The notes under the pieces are model-generated. The model was given only the letters and a program-made list of their open reading frames with translations, searched no databases and was not told the origin of the DNA. A stretch of 64,000 nt of DNA from Leptospira fluminis (lineage in GTDB: Bacteria; Spirochaetota; Leptospiria; Leptospirales; Leptospiraceae): positions 62,001 through 126,000 of the forward strand of contig NZ_RQEV01000003.1 in assembly GCF_004771275.1 (NCBI RefSeq), given 5' to 3'. Below, one piece after another: positions 8,906 through 18,600 of the stretch (position 1 is the first letter of the stretch; each line of letters opens with the position of its first letter). The translations under genes were made by a program, and so were the position numbers.

Positions 8906-9772
8906 TCACCCGACCTCCTCGGAATCCGGAAACTCCGTCACTCTCGCAGCGCTGGAAATCAATCGTTCCGGCGTTCTTTTCGGTCTCGATTTGCTCACCG
9001 ACACGACCAGGAGATTGTCCAAGGATTCCGCAAGAACTTCTCCGGTAACGGAATCGGTGATTTCCTGCCTCATGTGTCCCCAAATCTTTTCGAAATTACG
9101 GATCCAAGTCCGTACTCTCGCCTTCCTTCCGGCTACTAAAGGGCGATGATATCGAATCTTCCCACCCATATAAAAAAGCGTAGTGTCCAAAGCCACAAGG
9201 TCTTCCAACGAAAGTCCGGAATCGGCGGTAAAATGCCATCTGCCTTCCTCTAATATTCTCCAATAATGGGAAGGGTTGTAATCTCCGAACGGATTTCTTT
9301 CGCAATAAAAAAGGTCTCTTTCCGTAGCGGCCCGTTCACACGTCCCGGAAAAGGGAAGCACCGACTCAAAGGAAGAGACCAAAGATTCAGCACTTTCCTC
9401 CGAAGCCAGCAAGTTGGTAGGGACCCCGTCTTTTTCCGTCTGAACCAACGTTCGAATTTCGGCAGCAGTCTTTCCATCAGACCCCAATACCTCTTGGTGA
9501 AAGAGGAGTTTTCCGTCAGTTCCGGGTCGCACTTCCGTACGAACCGACAAAACGGTGTTCTCCATCTGCTGTGCCAAAAACCGGATATCGGAGGCGAGAG
9601 CAGTCATTCTTACGGATTCGTCTATCATCCGCTTCCAACCGTAACCCGCATCTTCCAAAACCCTATAGCGATCCCCCAAGCAGGCGTCTTCATAAGTCCT
9701 GCTTGTCGCATGTCTCTGGGTATCGAGATCGGAAAATCTTGTGCTGATCGTATGAATCACGGTTCTTTGCAT
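8906..9772 (-). CDS. Acyl-CoA thioesterase, double hotdog fold
   Basis: The 288-residue protein contains two hotdog domains. The first begins TRFSDLDTQRHATSRTYEDA (11-30), the 4HBT motif with the usual aspartate and asparagine-like region. The second starts near residue 165 and contains the GGKIRYHRPLVAG strand. Such proteins hydrolyse acyl-CoA or acyl-ACP thioesters. AGGAAA lies ten bases before the ATG. It is divergent from the TetR gene; the operator palindrome is centred between them, about 60 bases from each start. It probably heads the transcript that includes thiolase copy 2. The chain-length preference is unknown. Confidence 0.8.
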   Translation of the reverse strand: MQRTVIHTISTRFSDLDTQRHATSRTYEDACLGDRYRVLEDAGYGWKRMIDESVRMTALASDIRFLAQQMENTVLSVRTEVRPGTDGKLLFHQEVLGSDGKTAAEIRTLVQTEKDGVPTNLLASEESAESLVSSFESVLPFSGTCERAATERDLFYCERNPFGDYNPSHYWRILEEGRWHFTADSGLSLEDLVALDTTLFYMGGKIRYHRPLVAGRKARVRTWIRNFEKIWGHMRQEITDSVTGEVLAESLDNLLVVSVSKSRPKRTPERLISSAARVTEFPDSEEVG

Positions 9773-9830
9773 GGGAAAAATTTCCTGACCCTAGGTTAGA
9801 CCCCGGCAAAATCGGGGCAACAAAAAATAC

Positions 9831-9844
9831 AGAACGTTCGTTCT
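9831..9844. promoter_or_regulatory. Predicted TetR operator in the thioesterase/TetR divergent region
   Basis: AGAACGTTCGTTCT has half-sites AGAACG/CGTTCT with a two-base centre, extended by C and G on the flanks. It is 58 bases from the TetR start and 58 bases from the thioesterase start, the usual place for an autoregulated TetR operator. It matches the palindrome at 7386. Confidence 0.8.
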
Positions 9845-9901
9845 GGTTTTTTAACGGGTAAACCCAAATTCTATTGACGAGAAGGGGATTTTGGTGAAAT
9901 A

Positions 9902-10534
9902 ATGAAATTATTAAAGAATCGGCCGATGACTGCGCAGAGAAAAAAGCGAGATTCCGGGGCTAGCGTTCGGGAAAGGATCCTGGACACTGCCACAGAACTT
10001 TTTTATACACAAGGATTCTCCAATACGGGAATGAGACAGATTATCCAGGAATCCGGCTCGGTCGCGGCTAGTTTGTACGATCATTTCCCTTCCAAAAAGG
10101 AATTGGGAATCGCCTACCTCGCTCGGCAGGAAGAAAAAACCTTGTCCGACCTCTCCGCCTTAATGGAACGGTACCCCGAGGTCCAAGAATTCCTACGTGC
10201 CTGGGTAATCCTGAAAGAAAGACAAATTCGCCATTCGGAATTTCACGGGGACCCTTTTGCGGGATTTGCGAACCAAGTCATGGATTCCGACCCGGAATAT
10301 ACGGAATTTCTAAAGGGAATCGCCGACAAGTGGATTCGGATGATACGGGAATACCTCAGTCGAGCGGTGGCGTCGGGTCAATTGTCGCGAAACATGGATA
10401 TCCACTACGTTGCAAGACGGGTTCTCATGGCCTACCATGGTTCCATTACCCTCTGGCGAATGACCAAAGATCTTCGCTATATTCGGGAAATGGAAGATTC
10501 TCTCCGGGAAATTTTCGAAGAGTATACGTTTTAA
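9902..10534 (+). CDS. TetR family transcriptional regulator
   Basis: The 210-residue protein has an N-terminal TetR helix-turn-helix (about 24-68, with [20 protein letters not shown] and [13 protein letters not shown]) and a divergent C-terminal ligand-binding domain. Met9 is an alternative start; the first ATG has GGTGA at suitable spacing. It is divergent from the thioesterase gene. The matching palindromes at 9831 and 7386 suggest that it represses itself, the thioesterase-thiolase transcript and thiolase copy 1. An acyl-CoA or free fatty acid is a likely inducer (inference from the targets). Confidence 0.9.
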   Translation: MKLLKNRPMTAQRKKRDSGASVRERILDTATELFYTQGFSNTGMRQIIQESGSVAASLYDHFPSKKELGIAYLARQEEKTLSDLSALMERYPEVQEFLRAWVILKERQIRHSEFHGDPFAGFANQVMDSDPEYTEFLKGIADKWIRMIREYLSRAVASGQLSRNMDIHYVARRVLMAYHGSITLWRMTKDLRYIREMEDSLREIFEEYTF

Positions 10535-10581
10535 TCGTTCGCAGGAAGCGGAATGCCCTGACGTCGGGACGACGCCTTGTC

Positions 10582-11439
10582 TTATTTTCTCGCCCCTGAT
10601 TTCTTTTTCGGAGTTTTGGCCTTTGCCTTCTTTTTACCGGCGGTCTTTTTCTTTGCTGCGGAGCTTTTTGTCGATTTTTGCGACTCGGCTTTGACCGGTT
10701 TCTGTTTCACGGACAGAGGATCCTTCTTCTCTTCTGCAGTGATCAAAGAGGAGAGGCACTCGATTCCTAACGATCCCAGATACAAATTCAAATGACCGTA
10801 CTCTGGTATTTCCACGTCGTCGAAATGGCCCAGCCTCGCACTCTCGTACGGGCGAACGATAGAATCCCCTTTCGTGAAAATGGATTGAACATTATGAAAT
10901 TTTGAATAAGTTTCGACTACTTCCTGAACCAGTTTGGAACCGGGAAACATTTGCCAAGTACAGGGGAAAAATGGAGCCGCATAGGCCACGTAGGTCCCGT
11001 GTAGCGGAGATCCGAGCGTAAAGATTTTTCGCACCCGATCTCTCCCTTTATAAGTCAACCCTGCCGCGATCAATCCTCCCATGGAATGACAGACAAGATA
11101 ACAATCCTTAATGTCCTTTTCCAAGATGAATTCTTCCAAAAGTTTGCTTTTCTTGCGGATATCTCCGACCTGAAAACCTAAGGGAACCGCATATACGGGA
11201 TGCCCTAAAGAAACGAGACGTTCCTTCATGGCTTTCCAAGTGATGTTTCTCCCCAAGAAGCCGGTTACCAAAACCACCGGACGCTTGTGGCCTTCGGTAT
11301 GATCCGGAAGAGTCACAAAAATCCCGATGATATTGGAAATCAGGTAATAAAAATTAAAATAGAACTCCACAAGATGCTGAACGAGGACCGGGCGAATCGA
11401 ACGGTTTTCTGGCAAATAAGTCAGGTGGTCTTTCTTCAT
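10582..11439 (-). CDS. Lipase-like alpha/beta hydrolase with a lysine-rich tail
   Basis: The core (about 50-235) is a lipase-like alpha/beta hydrolase with the oxyanion segment VTGFLG at 58-63, nucleophile elbow CHSMGG at 117-122 (Ser119), a possible Asp192 (GDSIV) and His216 (YGHLN). A hydrophobic segment at 27-43 may be a membrane anchor. Residues 244-285 form a low-complexity tail of Lys, Ala, Ser, Thr and Pro with repeated AKKK, KAKAK and TPKKK, like the tail of histone H1 or bacterial HU extensions. That is unusual on a lipase fold. The gene converges with the TetR gene. I see no clear ribosome binding site at the ATG. Confidence 0.75.
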   Translation of the reverse strand: MKKDHLTYLPENRSIRPVLVQHLVEFYFNFYYLISNIIGIFVTLPDHTEGHKRPVVLVTGFLGRNITWKAMKERLVSLGHPVYAVPLGFQVGDIRKKSKLLEEFILEKDIKDCYLVCHSMGGLIAAGLTYKGRDRVRKIFTLGSPLHGTYVAYAAPFFPCTWQMFPGSKLVQEVVETYSKFHNVQSIFTKGDSIVRPYESARLGHFDDVEIPEYGHLNLYLGSLGIECLSSLITAEEKKDPLSVKQKPVKAESQKSTKSSAAKKKTAGKKKAKAKTPKKKSGARK

Positions 11440-11628
11440 GCAATCGGATCCGAATCGATCGGATGCTCCGATAAGAAGGTTCCGCAGGTACCCTTTTTAG
11501 GCAAGTGTTTTAGGAAAGACGCGGCACTCCGACTCGCCGCAAACTCGCGGCCCAAAGACCGGAACCGCTTTCCAAAAAACGGAGTTCGATACGTCCTGTT
11601 GGACGCCCGACCCGATCGGTTTCCGAGC

Positions 11629-12135
11629 CTAATCTTTTTTAAACTTCAACGATACGGAATTGATACAATAGCGCAACCCTGTCGGAGCGGGACCATCGGG
11701 AAAAACGTGGCCTAGATGTCCGCCGCAACGGGCACAATGGACTTCAGTCCGGGTCATCCCGTGACTATTGTCCGTTTCCGAAACCACGATCTTGTCGTTC
11801 GCAGGTTTGTAAAAGGAAGGCCAGCCGCTTCCGGATTCGTACTTGGTATCGGAGGAAAATAATTCCGCACCACAGGCGGCGCATAGGTACTTTCCTTTTT
11901 CCTTATTATAATAATATTCTCCGGTAAACGCCCGTTCGGTTCCCTTTTCTCTTAACACTCTGTATTGGTCCGGATTCAGGACTTTTTTCCATTCCTCTTC
12001 GGACTTTTGGACTTCGTAATTCATTTGCTTTCCCTTCTTATCTTCTTTGGGTTTTCCGTAATTCGGAGAGCATGTTCCGCTCAATATGGCAGCAAAGACG
12101 AAGAATGTGCAAAGAAGAAATAAACGTGATTTCAT
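11629..12135 (-). CDS. msrB: Peptide-methionine (R)-S-oxide reductase, exported
   Basis: The 168-residue protein is a complete MsrB: zinc cysteines Cys85/Cys88 (CAACG) and Cys134/Cys137 ([10 protein letters not shown]), the SGSGWPSF motif, and catalytic Cys157 in RYCINS. It reduces methionine-R-sulfoxide in proteins. The first 22 residues form a signal peptide ending in LSGTC, so the enzyme is probably a lipoprotein that repairs envelope proteins. That is less common than the cytoplasmic form. The lipobox -1 residue is Thr, acceptable for spirochaetes but not ideal. The gene is flanked by 189 bases with no gene on its downstream side. Confidence 0.92.
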   Translation of the reverse strand: MKSRLFLLCTFFVFAAILSGTCSPNYGKPKEDKKGKQMNYEVQKSEEEWKKVLNPDQYRVLREKGTERAFTGEYYYNKEKGKYLCAACGAELFSSDTKYESGSGWPSFYKPANDKIVVSETDNSHGMTRTEVHCARCGGHLGHVFPDGPAPTGLRYCINSVSLKFKKD

Positions 12136-12188
12136 GGATTTTTCTCCCCGACCCTATATTCCGATAAAAATCCCGAAAGTTACGCCCT

Positions 12189-12260
12189 TCGATAAAAAAC
12201 GGGAAAGTTCGAGGATCAAAGTATTCTCTTTCGTCATTCTCTCGTCGGTCGATAAAAAAC
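12189..12260. repeat. Two 12-bp direct repeats exactly 60 bp apart
   Basis: TCGATAAAAAAC occurs at 12189-12200 and 12249-12260, and a related CCGATAAAAATC lies at 12161-12172. They sit between the divergent msrB and acyl-CoA dehydrogenase genes, so they could be regulatory; chance is possible because the unit is A-rich. Confidence 0.35.
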
Positions 12261-12309
12261 ACCTGTTCGGTAATTCGTTTGGATCCGGACAGTTAAAAAT
12301 GCGTACGGC

Positions 12310-12338
12310 TTGACAATACCTTCGGAAAAGAGTAAATC
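12310..12338 (+). promoter_or_regulatory. Sigma70-type promoter for the acyl-CoA dehydrogenase gene
   Basis: TTGACA at 12310-12315, a 17-base spacer and TAAATC at 12333-12338 lie about 30 bases before the ATG at 12369. A strong GGAGG ribosome binding site follows. No AGAACG/CGTTCT palindrome is present here. Confidence 0.6.
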
Positions 12339-12368
12339 TAAACCTTAAAGTCTAGCGGAGGAAACCCG

Positions 12369-14129
12369 ATGATTCAAGGAAACTATTTCCAAGATAACGA
12401 AGATCTATTATTACATTTTGATACTTTGATCGAATGGGAAGAGATAGTCCGCGCCTACGAAGGAAATTTCGGAGACGCAGCCAAATATAAGGAAACCGGA
12501 AACGAAAAATACGCCTATGCCCCTTCCAGCGTTGCGGAGGCTAAGGAATATTATCGTTCCATATTGGACTCTCTCGGAGAGATCATGGGAGATTTCGTTG
12601 CTCCGCGCAGTAAGGAAATGGATCAGATAGGTCTTAAGTACGAAAACGGAAAAGTGACCTTTCCGAAAGCTCAGGAAGAATGTTATAAAACCCTAAAAGA
12701 TTCCGGACTCATGCCGATTTCGATCAGCCGTAAATACGGCGGACTCGGGTTACCCGCCACCGTCCAATCGATGATGTGCGAAATCGCGGCCAGAGCCGAT
12801 GCGGCCTTCTGCCTAGCTTACGGTAACATAAATATCGTGGAAATCATGGAAAGATACGCTTCCGAAGAAATGTGCCAAGAATGGCTCCCCAGAATCTCCG
12901 CCGGCGAGTTTAGCGCCGCCATGGCCTTGACGGAACCGAATTACGGTTCGGACCTTCCTAACGTTCAGACTAGAGCCGTGCAAGGTCCCGACGGAACCTG
13001 GAAAATCACAGGTGCGAAACGATTCATCACTCACGCTTGCGGTTATGTGGATTCTCCTTCCGTCATACTGACTCTCGCAAGAACGGGTTCTCCGGAAAGC
13101 GGAGCGAGAGGACTTTCCTTTTTTCTTGTGCAAGGAAAAGACGTTCATATAGCGGGAGTAGAGCATAAGATGGGACTCCACTGTTCCCCCACCTGCGAAG
13201 TGGTCTTCGAGAATTCTCCCGGAGAACTAATCGGAAAAACGGGTTACGGTTTGGTAAAATACTCTATGGGAATGATGAACGCGGCTCGATTGACGATCGC
13301 AACCCAATCCCTCGGAATCGCAACCGCGGCGTATTTCGAAGCCGACAAGTACGCGACCGAAAGGATCCAGTTCGGTAGAGCGATCCGACAAATTCCCGCT
13401 GTAAAGAGAATGTTGGACCGCATGGAACGCGAAATTCTCGCCACCCGCTGCTTGGTCTCGGAAACCGGTCGCGCGATAGAACTATACCATTGGCGCAAGG
13501 AGCGTATGCTCAAGGAAGAAGGGAAGAGCGAAAAAGAAGTCAGCCAAGACGAGTCTCTTCGTCGCTGGGAAAAACTCGCCGACCTCTTCACTCCGATGAG
13601 TAAATATTACGCTTCGGAAGGTTGCGTTTCCATTGCCTCGGACGCTCTCCAAATCCACGGAGGAAGCGGTTATACCGAGGATTACGACGTGGCAAGGATT
13701 TATCGAGATAGTCGGATCACCACGATTTACGAAGGCACTACCCAGCTACAGATCGTTGCAGCTATCGGAGGAGTGGTTTCCGGAATGGCTCCGAGCGGAC
13801 ATTTGCGGCAGTACATAGAATCCGAATTCGCTTCTTTTTCCGCCTCGGCAGATTTGAAAAAACTCTGGGAGGATTTGGAACAGACGGTCCAGAAATTCAA
13901 GGCGATTGGCGACGGAAACACCAAAGATTCTCTGGCTTTCGAAACCGTAGAGACCGCAACCCGACTGGTATGCGGAATCCTTCTCGAAAAGTCCCTCTCC
14001 AGATTGAACGGAGATGCTAGGAAAGAAAGAGAAGCAGCCTCTAAAGCGTATAACGTGGATTCGTTGGCCATCGCCGAAGCAAACCTTTTCAAATTGGAAA
14101 GGGCTTCCCGCCAAGCGGTCGCAGTCTAA
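12369..14129 (+). CDS. Acyl-CoA dehydrogenase
   Basis: The 586-residue flavoprotein catalyses alpha,beta-dehydrogenation of acyl-CoA. It shows the FAD and substrate motifs AMALTEPNYGSDLPN (184-198) and WKITGAKRFITHA (211-223), the QIHGGSGY block (428-435), and a catalytic glutamate, Glu455, in TTIYEGTTQ. Its length and C-terminal helical extension match the long FadE-like class rather than the 380-residue short-chain type. GGAGGAAACCCG precedes the ATG. The gene stands alone with its own promoter and lies near the thiolases and thioesterase, so a beta-oxidation role is likely. Chain length cannot be read from the sequence. Confidence 0.92.
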   Translation: MIQGNYFQDNEDLLLHFDTLIEWEEIVRAYEGNFGDAAKYKETGNEKYAYAPSSVAEAKEYYRSILDSLGEIMGDFVAPRSKEMDQIGLKYENGKVTFPKAQEECYKTLKDSGLMPISISRKYGGLGLPATVQSMMCEIAARADAAFCLAYGNINIVEIMERYASEEMCQEWLPRISAGEFSAAMALTEPNYGSDLPNVQTRAVQGPDGTWKITGAKRFITHACGYVDSPSVILTLARTGSPESGARGLSFFLVQGKDVHIAGVEHKMGLHCSPTCEVVFENSPGELIGKTGYGLVKYSMGMMNAARLTIATQSLGIATAAYFEADKYATERIQFGRAIRQIPAVKRMLDRMEREILATRCLVSETGRAIELYHWRKERMLKEEGKSEKEVSQDESLRRWEKLADLFTPMSKYYASEGCVSIASDALQIHGGSGYTEDYDVARIYRDSRITTIYEGTTQLQIVAAIGGVVSGMAPSGHLRQYIESEFASFSASADLKKLWEDLEQTVQKFKAIGDGNTKDSLAFETVETATRLVCGILLEKSLSRLNGDARKEREAASKAYNVDSLAIAEANLFKLERASRQAVAV

Positions 14130-14136
14130 AAAAGGG

Positions 14137-14180
14137 AACCTAGGGGAAGTTTTTTCGAGAAGGAAACCTTCTCCTAGGTT
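14137..14180. terminator. Nested inverted repeat between convergent genes
   Basis: GAGAAGG (14157-14163) pairs with CCTTCTC (14167-14173) around AAA, and AACCTAGG (14137-14144) is complementary to CCTAGGTT (14173-14180). The structure lies just past the stops of both convergent genes and probably ends one or both transcripts. The T-rich tails are imperfect. Confidence 0.5.
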
Positions 14181-15652
14181 TAGTCCTTTTTCTTTTCGTC
14201 CGGTATTTTGGGCATTTCCCCGATCGCGACTCCTAACGCGATTCGATTCAATGCGTGTTGGTGGATCATTCGCCTATAAGTCATCTCCGCGGTGATGGTG
14301 CTCAATCGCGCCGTAATCGCCTCTATCCTGCTGTTTCTTCCGGTTCGATACCCCGCGATCTGGCTTTGCGCCGTTTCCCTCGCATATTGGTACGCCTTCT
14401 CGTAGATCTTCAGGATTCGTTCCGAATTTTGGTAGCTCTCGATCGCGGTTCGAATCTCTTGAGAAGCGGTTCTTTTCGTTTGCGAAGCAGTCAACTTGGC
14501 CTGCTTCCGCATAGATTCCGCCGTTTTCAGGTCCGCCATCTGCGAAAGAGGAGTCAATGGAACCGTAATGGCCAACTGCGCGGTGATGTCTTTCGGAGTG
14601 GTTTGGCCATGGACGGGAAAGGAGAAGTAGTTGTTCAAGGCGACACTAGGGATAAATCCCGCCCATGCCTTATCCTTGTTTGCATCCGCTACTTGGATAC
14701 TCTTATCCGTAGCTCGAACGTCGTACCTTTTTGCGACGAATTCCCGGGGATCTCCGGTATCCGGTGGAGAAAAATTCGTAGTAAAAGCGGCCACCTTCAC
14801 CCCCGCAGTCGAACCTACCATGGTTCCTAACGTGATTCTCACCTGTTCCAACTGGAATTTCGCGTCCGCAAGAACTGCCTCCGCATTGGACAGGGCCGTT
14901 TCCGAATTCAATAGCTCGGATCTCATGATCCTTCCTAAGGAATACAATCTCCTTCTTTCATCCAGAGCTTCCCGGTTCAAATCGTACGATTCCTGGGAAT
15001 ATTTCGTATTTTCTTCCAACTGTAAAAAGTTGAAGTATCCTTGCGCGAGCTCGAGGTACATCCTTCCCGCTTCGAATTTCGCCTCCATCCTCCTTTGTTC
15101 GATTAGGTTCTTGGCGGATCGATAATCCTGATAAGAGGCAATCCCTGCGGAGAGAGGGATACTCAAAAGCAAACGGGAACCGGCACCGACAGTAGGGGGA
15201 AGAGCACTGCTCGAACCGTTCGGCAATAAGGAGGAATAGTTTCCGTTATTGATCGCGTTGTACGTCTGAAGGTTCTGGTAACTTTGGTCGACTCTGTGGC
15301 CGGGTACCGCATAAAATTTATTGAATACGTAGGAAAGCGTTGGCAAGAATCCCGCAAACGCCTTGTCCTTTTGAGCGCCGGCTTGCTCCGTAGATTCGTT
15401 TTTAAGCGCGATTCTTTCAGTTCTTTCCACTGCGAGCACGTAGAGGTCGTCCAATGTCAGCGCTTCCTTAGAAGAGACTCGCTCCACATCCTGCGTCGTT
15501 ACTCCAGTAACTTCCTTTAACGTTTCCTCGACGACTCCGTCGTTCACCTTTACTTCCGGAGTGGAAGAGCAAGAAAGCGCCAAAAACGCGATCGACAAAA
15601 CGAGTAGATATTCGGATCCTGATGTATTTTTATCTGCGGGCAAGATGATCAT
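14180..15652 (-). CDS. Outer membrane efflux channel (TolC family)
   Basis: The 490-residue protein has a lipoprotein signal with lipobox FLALSC (Cys28), then two repeats of the outer membrane efflux domain with long helical segments (for example about 185-260 and 375-450). It forms the trimeric exit duct of a tripartite pump. Its start overlaps the end of the RND gene by 23 bases, so the two are co-translated and the proteins are partners. No gene for a membrane fusion protein lies next to them. Confidence 0.88.
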   Translation of the reverse strand: MIILPADKNTSGSEYLLVLSIAFLALSCSSTPEVKVNDGVVEETLKEVTGVTTQDVERVSSKEALTLDDLYVLAVERTERIALKNESTEQAGAQKDKAFAGFLPTLSYVFNKFYAVPGHRVDQSYQNLQTYNAINNGNYSSLLPNGSSSALPPTVGAGSRLLLSIPLSAGIASYQDYRSAKNLIEQRRMEAKFEAGRMYLELAQGYFNFLQLEENTKYSQESYDLNREALDERRRLYSLGRIMRSELLNSETALSNAEAVLADAKFQLEQVRITLGTMVGSTAGVKVAAFTTNFSPPDTGDPREFVAKRYDVRATDKSIQVADANKDKAWAGFIPSVALNNYFSFPVHGQTTPKDITAQLAITVPLTPLSQMADLKTAESMRKQAKLTASQTKRTASQEIRTAIESYQNSERILKIYEKAYQYARETAQSQIAGYRTGRNSRIEAITARLSTITAEMTYRRMIHQHALNRIALGVAIGEMPKIPDEKKKD

Positions 15653-18600
15653 TCGATTCCTTTTCCATAAGCATGTAGGCCGCAGGAACCACGATAAAGG
15701 TGATGAGCGTGGAAAGAATCAATCCCCCCAAAATCGTGATCGCCATAGGTACGCGAGTTTCCGCACCCGGACCCAAGGCCAAAGCGGGAGGAATCGCCGC
15801 CGCGATTGAAGAGAAGGAAGTCATCAAAACCGGACGCAAACGGACCGGACATCCTTCGCGTATCGATTCCGCGATTCCCTTTCCCGTGGATCGTACGTGA
15901 TTTACGAACTCCACCAATAGGATGGAATTCTTTTTCACCAATCCGAGCAGCATAATCAAGCCTATGAAACTGTACATATTAAAGGATTGCTTAGTGAAAT
16001 ACAGTGCGATCAGCGCACCGGAAAAACTGAAAGGCATGGCCAGCAAGATGTAAAGCGGCTGCTTCAGACTGTTGAACTGGCTGGCCAGAATCATGTACGA
16101 CATGATAATTCCGAGAACGAGGGCGAACTGAAGACTCCCCGCGGATTCTCCGGCAGTTTTTGCCGAACCCGTTACGTCCACCGAATAGCCTTCGGGGAGA
16201 ATTTCCTTGGCAACGGTGATCGCATTCTCCGTCGCTTTATTTTGTCCCACGGCCACCGGCGGATTTCCGAAAATCTTAATCGTTCGGTCCCGGTTGACTC
16301 GAGTGATGTTCTTTAAAGTATTCGTGGCTTGTAATACCAAAACGTCCTTTAAACGGATGAATTCTCCGTACGTATTGCGCACGGAAATATTCGGAATGAT
16401 ATCCGCCTTTTCGCCCTGCTCCTTATTAATCTTTACACGAACATCGAAACTGCGTCCGTTTTCGGTGAACCTACTTACTTTTTTTCCACCCATGAGAGGG
16501 CCGATCGTATTTCCGATATTCGCCATGCTGACTCCGCGAATCGCCGCTGCTTCGCGATTCGGAAGAATACGGACTTCCGGCTGTCCGGCCACATAGTCGG
16601 TATCTATGTCCAATAAAATCCCTTTCTCGTCCAATCTGTTCCGGATCTCTTCGGAAACCTTGGCAAGGTTGGCCCAATCCGGACCGGTAAGAACCAGTTC
16701 GACAGGATATCCCCTTCCGGCGCTGAATCCTCTTTGCGAAAGGTCCTGCACGGAGAACTTGCATTCGGGAACGAGGGATTTCAAATCCTTTCTCAGCTCC
16801 GCGAAAATCTCGTTCTGAGTGACCTCCCTTCCGGTCTTTTTACTCTTCGGTCTTTTTCCCATGTCCTTTACCGAAACAAAGAACATGGCTCCGTTGGATT
16901 CCGTTCCTCCCATCCCTCCGATATTGGACATGTATTTCGTGATTTCGGGACGGGAAATCAGATACTCCTCCACCTTCCTCATGGCCTCGTTTGTCCGAAA
17001 AATCGAGGAACCGATCGGCATCTTTGCACGGATCACAAAGCGACCCATATCCTGAGGAGGAATGAATTCTTTCTTGAGCAGGGCCATAAAGCCTAGAGAA
17101 AGTAGAAATAAGATCGTCGAAACCAACAGGACCGTTTTCGGAAAAGCGATCACGTAATCCAAAGCTTTTCCGTAAATTCTCTCGCAGAATTGCAAAAACC
17201 GCTCGATCACCGGATCCATTTTTTTAAAGAAAGAAATCGGAGCGAGAATCTCCTTTGCTTTGGCGATCCTTCTTTCCCATCGGCCGGATTCCTGCTTGGT
17301 TCGGAAATCGGAATCGAGGTTTTTGGTCTTCTTTTTTCCCTGTTTAGCGATCCCGTCGAATGCCGCAAGAGTCGCGACGTTTCTCTCCCGATAGCGTGAG
17401 GCACGCATAGGAGTGAAGCTTAGCGCTTCAAAGAGCGAGAGAGCGACCGCAACGGCGACCGTTACGCCGAACTCTAGAAAATACCTTCCGATGATTCCGG
17501 ACATGAAAGCCACAGGCAGAAAGATGGCGATAATCGCGAGGGTCGCGGCCAGAGCGGCGAACCGAATTTCCGAGGCTCCGTCCAAAGCGGCTTGGAACCA
17601 ACTTTTTCCCATTTCACGATGCCGGCTAATGTTCTCCAGAACCATGATCGCATCGTCCACCACGATTCCCACGGCGAGAGACAATCCCAACAAGGTGAAC
17701 GTATTCAACGTAAAGCCGGCGAAATACAGGATGAGGAAAGTTCCCATCACGGAAGTCGGTATGGCGAGTAGTACGTTCCAAGTACTGCTCCAACTTCCGA
17801 GAAAAAGTCTACATACGAATCCCGTAAGAAGCGCGGAAAGAACGAGCGTAAAGATCAGCTCCTCGACCGAATCGCGGATAAATGTGGTGTTGTCCGCGGC
17901 TACGGACAAATCGTATCCTTCCGGCAAGGAAGGTTTTAGCTCCTGCATCTTTTTCTTAACGAGGTCGCCGACCTGGACGGCATTGGCTCCCTTCAATTTC
18001 TTGATTCCCAACCCAACGGCGGAAATTCCGTTAAACCGGGAAATTCTGCGGATTTCGTCCAGGCCGTCCTCGATTTTCGCGACTTCCCGGAGTCTGACCG
18101 GGCGGAACATGGCCGCTCCGCTTCTTGAGTTTATAAATATATTCGAAAATTGTTCTACGGTGGGAACGTCTCCTACAGCCCGTAAGGATATCTCGGAACT
18201 CTTATTCTCCACTCTTCCCGAGGGAACTTCTATATTCTGTTCGGATAAAGTATTCGTAATATCGTTGACCGTCAATTCCGAGCGGGTCAGGCGGATCGGA
18301 TCCAGAAAGACGTTGATCGTACGGTCCACATACCCGCCTAGGATGATTTCTCCGACACCCGGAATCTCCTGGAACTTATCCTTGAGACGGGTTTTTACGA
18401 AGATCATCTTCTCCTGTTCCGTCTTTCCCTTGGCGGTGAGGGAGACCCAAATGATCGGAGTATCGTCCGGATTCGATTTCATCAGAATGGGCGGATCCAA
18501 TGCGTCGGGCAACTTGTTCTGGACCTGGGCGATCTTCGTCTGGATCTCCTGGATGGCAACGTCCACATCCCGTTTGAGTTCCAACTCCACGGTAATGGTC

